From Clostridiales bacterium DTU024 (GTDB lineage: Bacteria; Bacillota; Clostridia; Christensenellales; Aristaeellaceae): a stretch of DNA of 32,972 nt. Positions 30,439 to 32,972 of the stretch are shown in pieces. The notes beneath the pieces are model-generated. The model had not been told where the DNA came from. It searched no databases and saw nothing but the letters and a program-made list of their open reading frames with translations. The stretch spans positions 1 to 32,972 of the forward strand of contig LFTR01000162.1 of the NCBI GenBank assembly GCA_001513425.1. The letters run 5' to 3'. The stretch's first letter is position 1. The number at the start of each line of letters is the position of its first letter. Made by a program: the position numbers and the translations under genes.

Positions 30439-30813
30439 CTATTCTCCCTGCATCCTGGTTTCATAATGCTCTTTGAGCTTTTCAAAGGTGGTCTCGCTGA
30501 TGTAGTGTTCGATGCGGCAGGCGTCGTCGGCGGCGGTTTCATCGTCCACGCCCATCGCCTTAAGCAAATTGGTCAGCAGCTGGTGGCGCTCGTATGTGCG
30601 TTCGGCAATCTCGCGGCCCAGGGGGGTCAGGGTGATATAGTTGTGCTCGTCTATCAGAATGTAGCCGTTTTGGTGGAATTTTTTCATCTGAACGCTGATG
30701 GTGGGCTTGGAAAAGCCTGTTTTGTTGACAATGTCCACTGAGCGTACCGGGCCGGACTTTTCCAGGATCAAAATCGTCTCCAGATACATTTCCGCCGATT
30801 CCTTGATGATCAC
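30439..30813 (-). CDS. DtxR-family metal-dependent transcriptional regulator
   Basis: 'SAEMYLETILILEKSGPVRSVDIVNKTGFSKPTISVQMKKFHQNGYI' HTH and 'LTPLGREIAERTYERHQLLTNLL...DDACRIEHYIS'. Divergent from feoAB. GTG start. Confidence 0.9.
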   Translation of the reverse strand: MIIKESAEMYLETILILEKSGPVRSVDIVNKTGFSKPTISVQMKKFHQNGYILIDEHNYITLTPLGREIAERTYERHQLLTNLLKAMGVDDETAADDACRIEHYISETTFEKLKEHYETRMQGE

Positions 30814-30845
30814 TTTTTTCCCTCCTAAACGACTTGATACATGTT

Positions 30846-30874
30846 ATTTTACAGGAGAAAGGCAAAAATGACAA
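30846..30874 (-). promoter_or_regulatory. Promoter of the DtxR-family gene
   Basis: Minus strand: TTGTCA, 17-nt spacer, TAAAAT. Confidence 0.55.
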
Positions 30875-30892
30875 ATATCCTCCTTCAGGGTG

Positions 30893-30921
30893 TTGACAAA
30901 TGGTCAGGACACGTTTAATAT
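30893..30921 (+). promoter_or_regulatory. Promoter of feoA-feoB
   Basis: TTGACA, 17-nt spacer, TAATAT. Confidence 0.75.
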
Positions 30922-30928
30922 GAGGGTG

Positions 30929-30944
30929 GTTAGGAAAGACTAAC
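30929..30944 (+). promoter_or_regulatory. Candidate DtxR-family operator upstream of feoA
   Basis: GTTAGGAAAGACTAAC (GTTAG-N6-CTAAC), immediately downstream of the feo -10 element. Confidence 0.6.
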
Positions 30945-30968
30945 ATTTGGGGGAAGGCAGGTACACGG

Positions 30969-31178
30969 ATGCCGCTTTACATGATAACGCCGGGCAGCTG
31001 CTACCGCATTCAGAAAGTTACCGGGAAGACAGAAATCAAGCAGTTTTTGGAGAAATTGGGTTTTGTTCCGGGTGAGACTGTATCGGTGGTATGCGAGAAC
31101 TTCGGCAACCTGATCGTTAACATTAAGGAGAGCCGCGTGGCCATCAGCCGCGAGATGGCACTCAAAATCGTTGTTTGA
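30969..31178 (+). CDS. feoA: Ferrous iron transport protein A
   Basis: 'MPLYMITPGSCYRIQKVTGKTEIKQFLEKLGFVPGETVSVVCENFGNLIVNIKESRVAISREMALKIVV'. FeoA/SH3-like, next to feoB. Confidence 0.88.
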   Translation: MPLYMITPGSCYRIQKVTGKTEIKQFLEKLGFVPGETVSVVCENFGNLIVNIKESRVAISREMALKIVV

Positions 31179-31294
31179 TCCCTTCCCTTTGGAGGAAGCC
31201 GCGCTCACTGTCACGCGCGGGAGCCAAAGAAGCGGAAAGCACCTCTACTTAAACAAATGCAGCGCCGTAATGCGCTGCTAAAAAATGCGCAGAG

Positions 31295-31310
31295 GTTAGC
31301 GAAGCCTAAC
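31295..31310 (+). promoter_or_regulatory. Second candidate DtxR-family operator, upstream of feoB
   Basis: GTTAGCGAAGCCTAAC (GTTAG-N6-CTAAC), same arms and spacing as 30929-30944. Confidence 0.5.
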
Positions 31311-31325
31311 TTCAGGAGGACTCGC

Positions 31326-32972
31326 ATGTCACTTACCATCGCCCTGGCGGGGAACCCGAACAGCGGAAAAACGACGCTGTTTAACCTATTGACCGGCTCC
31401 AACCAGTATGTCGGCAATTGGCCGGGCGTCACCGTGGAAAAAAAGGAAGGCACACTGCGTCACAACAAACAGGTGACCGTGACCGACCTGCCGGGCATTT
31501 ATTCCCTATCGCCCTACACGCCCGAAGAGATCGTCGCGCGTACCTATCTGGTTAAGGACAGGCCCGACGTCATCATCAACATAGTGGACGGCACCAATCT
31601 GGAGCGCAACCTTTATTTGTCCACCCAGCTGATGGACCTGGGGCTCCCCGTAGTGCTGGCCGTTAACATGATGGACGCGGTCAATGTGAGCGGCGACATG
31701 ATAGACACTAAGAAACTGTCGGAGCAAACGCGCTGCCCGGTAGTGGCGATCTCCGCACTGAAAAATACCGGCATTGACGACTTGGTCGACGAAGCCACAA
31801 AAGCGGCGGTGGCGAAAACAGCACCCTCACCCATCCCCTGTTCAGATGCGACTGAGCGCGCGATCGAAAAGATCGCGGCGCTGGCGCTTGAAGGCGTGCC
31901 CCGGGATCTGCGTCGCTGGTATGCCTTAAGGCTCCTGGAAAAGGACGAACAGGCGACAAAGGATCTCCTTATCACTTCAGACGCGCGGCAAATAATCCAT
32001 AGCCTGATTTCGGAATTTGAACTGGCGCAGGGTGACAGGGCGGAAAGCATTATCACGTTTGACCGCTACCGGGCGGTTACGCAGATCCTGCAGGGCAGCT
32101 TTGACAAAAAGGACAAGCACGGCCTGAGCACGTCCGACAAAATCGACAAGATCGTTACCAGCCGCCATTTCGCGCTGCCTATCTTCGCTGTGGTCATGTT
32201 TGTCGTCTACTACGTGTCCGTCACCACCGTCGGTGCCTATGTGACTGATTTTACGAACGACGGTTTGTTTGGCGCGGGCTTCAGCTTCTTTGGCGCATGG
32301 GTGCCCGGCGTGCCCGCCGCAGTGGGGGGCTGGATGGCCTCCGCCAACATTGCATCTTGGCTGCAAAGCCTGGTGCTGGACGGTATCATCGGCGGCGTGG
32401 GCGCGGTGCTGGGGTTTGTGCCGCAGATGTTCGTGTTGTTTTTTTTCCTGTCGCTGCTGGAAGCCTGCGGCTATATGGCACGCATCGCGTTCATCATGGA
32501 CCGGGTGTTTCGTCGCTTCGGGCTGTCCGGCAAGAGTTTCATCCCCATGCTGATCGGCAGCGGCTGCTCGGTGCCCGGGATCATGGCAACCCGCACCATC
32601 GAAAATGACCGCGACCGCCGCATGACCATTATTACCACCTCCTTTATCCCCTGCGGCGCCAAGCTGCCGGTTATTGCGATGTTTGCGGGCGCGCTTTTTG
32701 GCGGCGCCTGGTGGGTGAGCCCTGTGGCGTACCTGATGGGCATTCTGGCGGTTCTCGTTTCCGGCATCATCCTCAAAAAGACACGTATGATGGGGGGCGG
32801 GTCCGCGCCTTTTGTGATGGAACTGCCCGCCTATCGCCTGCCTGCTTTCAAAAGCGTGGCGAGCGCCACGTGGGAGCGCGGGTGGAGTTTTGTCAAGAAA
32901 GCAGGCTCCATCATCCTCTTGTCGTCCATTTTCGTCTGGTTCATTTCCGCCTTTGGCATTGTGGACGGCAGA
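31326..32972 (+). CDS. feoB: Ferrous iron transport protein B, truncated at the window end
   Basis: ATG after AGGAGG. 'LAGNPNSGKTTLFNLLTGSNQYVGNWPGVTVEKKEG' and 'DLPGIYSLSPYTPEE'. Reading frame still open at 32972, so absent from the ORF track. Confidence 0.95.
   Translation, partial: MSLTIALAGNPNSGKTTLFNLLTGSNQYVGNWPGVTVEKKEGTLRHNKQVTVTDLPGIYSLSPYTPEEIVARTYLVKDRPDVIINIVDGTNLERNLYLSTQLMDLGLPVVLAVNMMDAVNVSGDMIDTKKLSEQTRCPVVAISALKNTGIDDLVDEATKAAVAKTAPSPIPCSDATERAIEKIAALALEGVPRDLRRWYALRLLEKDEQATKDLLITSDARQIIHSLISEFELAQGDRAESIITFDRYRAVTQILQGSFDKKDKHGLSTSDKIDKIVTSRHFALPIFAVVMFVVYYVSVTTVGAYVTDFTNDGLFGAGFSFFGAWVPGVPAAVGGWMASANIASWLQSLVLDGIIGGVGAVLGFVPQMFVLFFFLSLLEACGYMARIAFIMDRVFRRFGLSGKSFIPMLIGSGCSVPGIMATRTIENDRDRRMTIITTSFIPCGAKLPVIAMFAGALFGGAWWVSPVAYLMGILAVLVSGIILKKTRMMGGGSAPFVMELPAYRLPAFKSVASATWERGWSFVKKAGSIILLSSIFVWFISAFGIVDGR

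Overview
The window is a bacterial chromosomal segment, most likely from Firmicutes/Clostridia judging by gene content and strong AGGAGG-type ribosome-binding sites. It is densely coding. I found no tRNA, rRNA, CRISPR array, prophage or transposase. From left to right: a minus-strand pyrimidine operon (pyrC-pyrK-pyrD-pyrF-pyrE-pyrB-pyrI plus a distal SAM methyltransferase); a small secreted protein; a ~740-bp hairpin-rich non-coding region ahead of a ChvE/GguA/GguB-type monosaccharide ABC transporter; a thioredoxin-like [2Fe-2S] protein with a group-B-like [FeFe]-hydrogenase; a Na/Pi cotransporter; a cyclodeaminase-like protein; an SH3-type secreted protein; enolase; a DUF1858-type protein; TypA/BipA; RF3; a secreted protein plus a large C11 (clostripain-family) peptidase; glutathione peroxidase; an EamA transporter; and a DtxR-family regulator divergent from feoA-feoB (feoB truncated by the window end). 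Points most worth a second look: twin GTTAG-N6-CTAAC palindromes before feoA and before feoB; the structured leader/ncRNA candidate at 7918-8600; a perfect 15-bp hairpin between the sugar-binding protein and ATPase genes; and the hydrogenase/[2Fe-2S] pair. I saw no clearly new multi-gene system. All family calls come from reading motifs by eye, with no database search.
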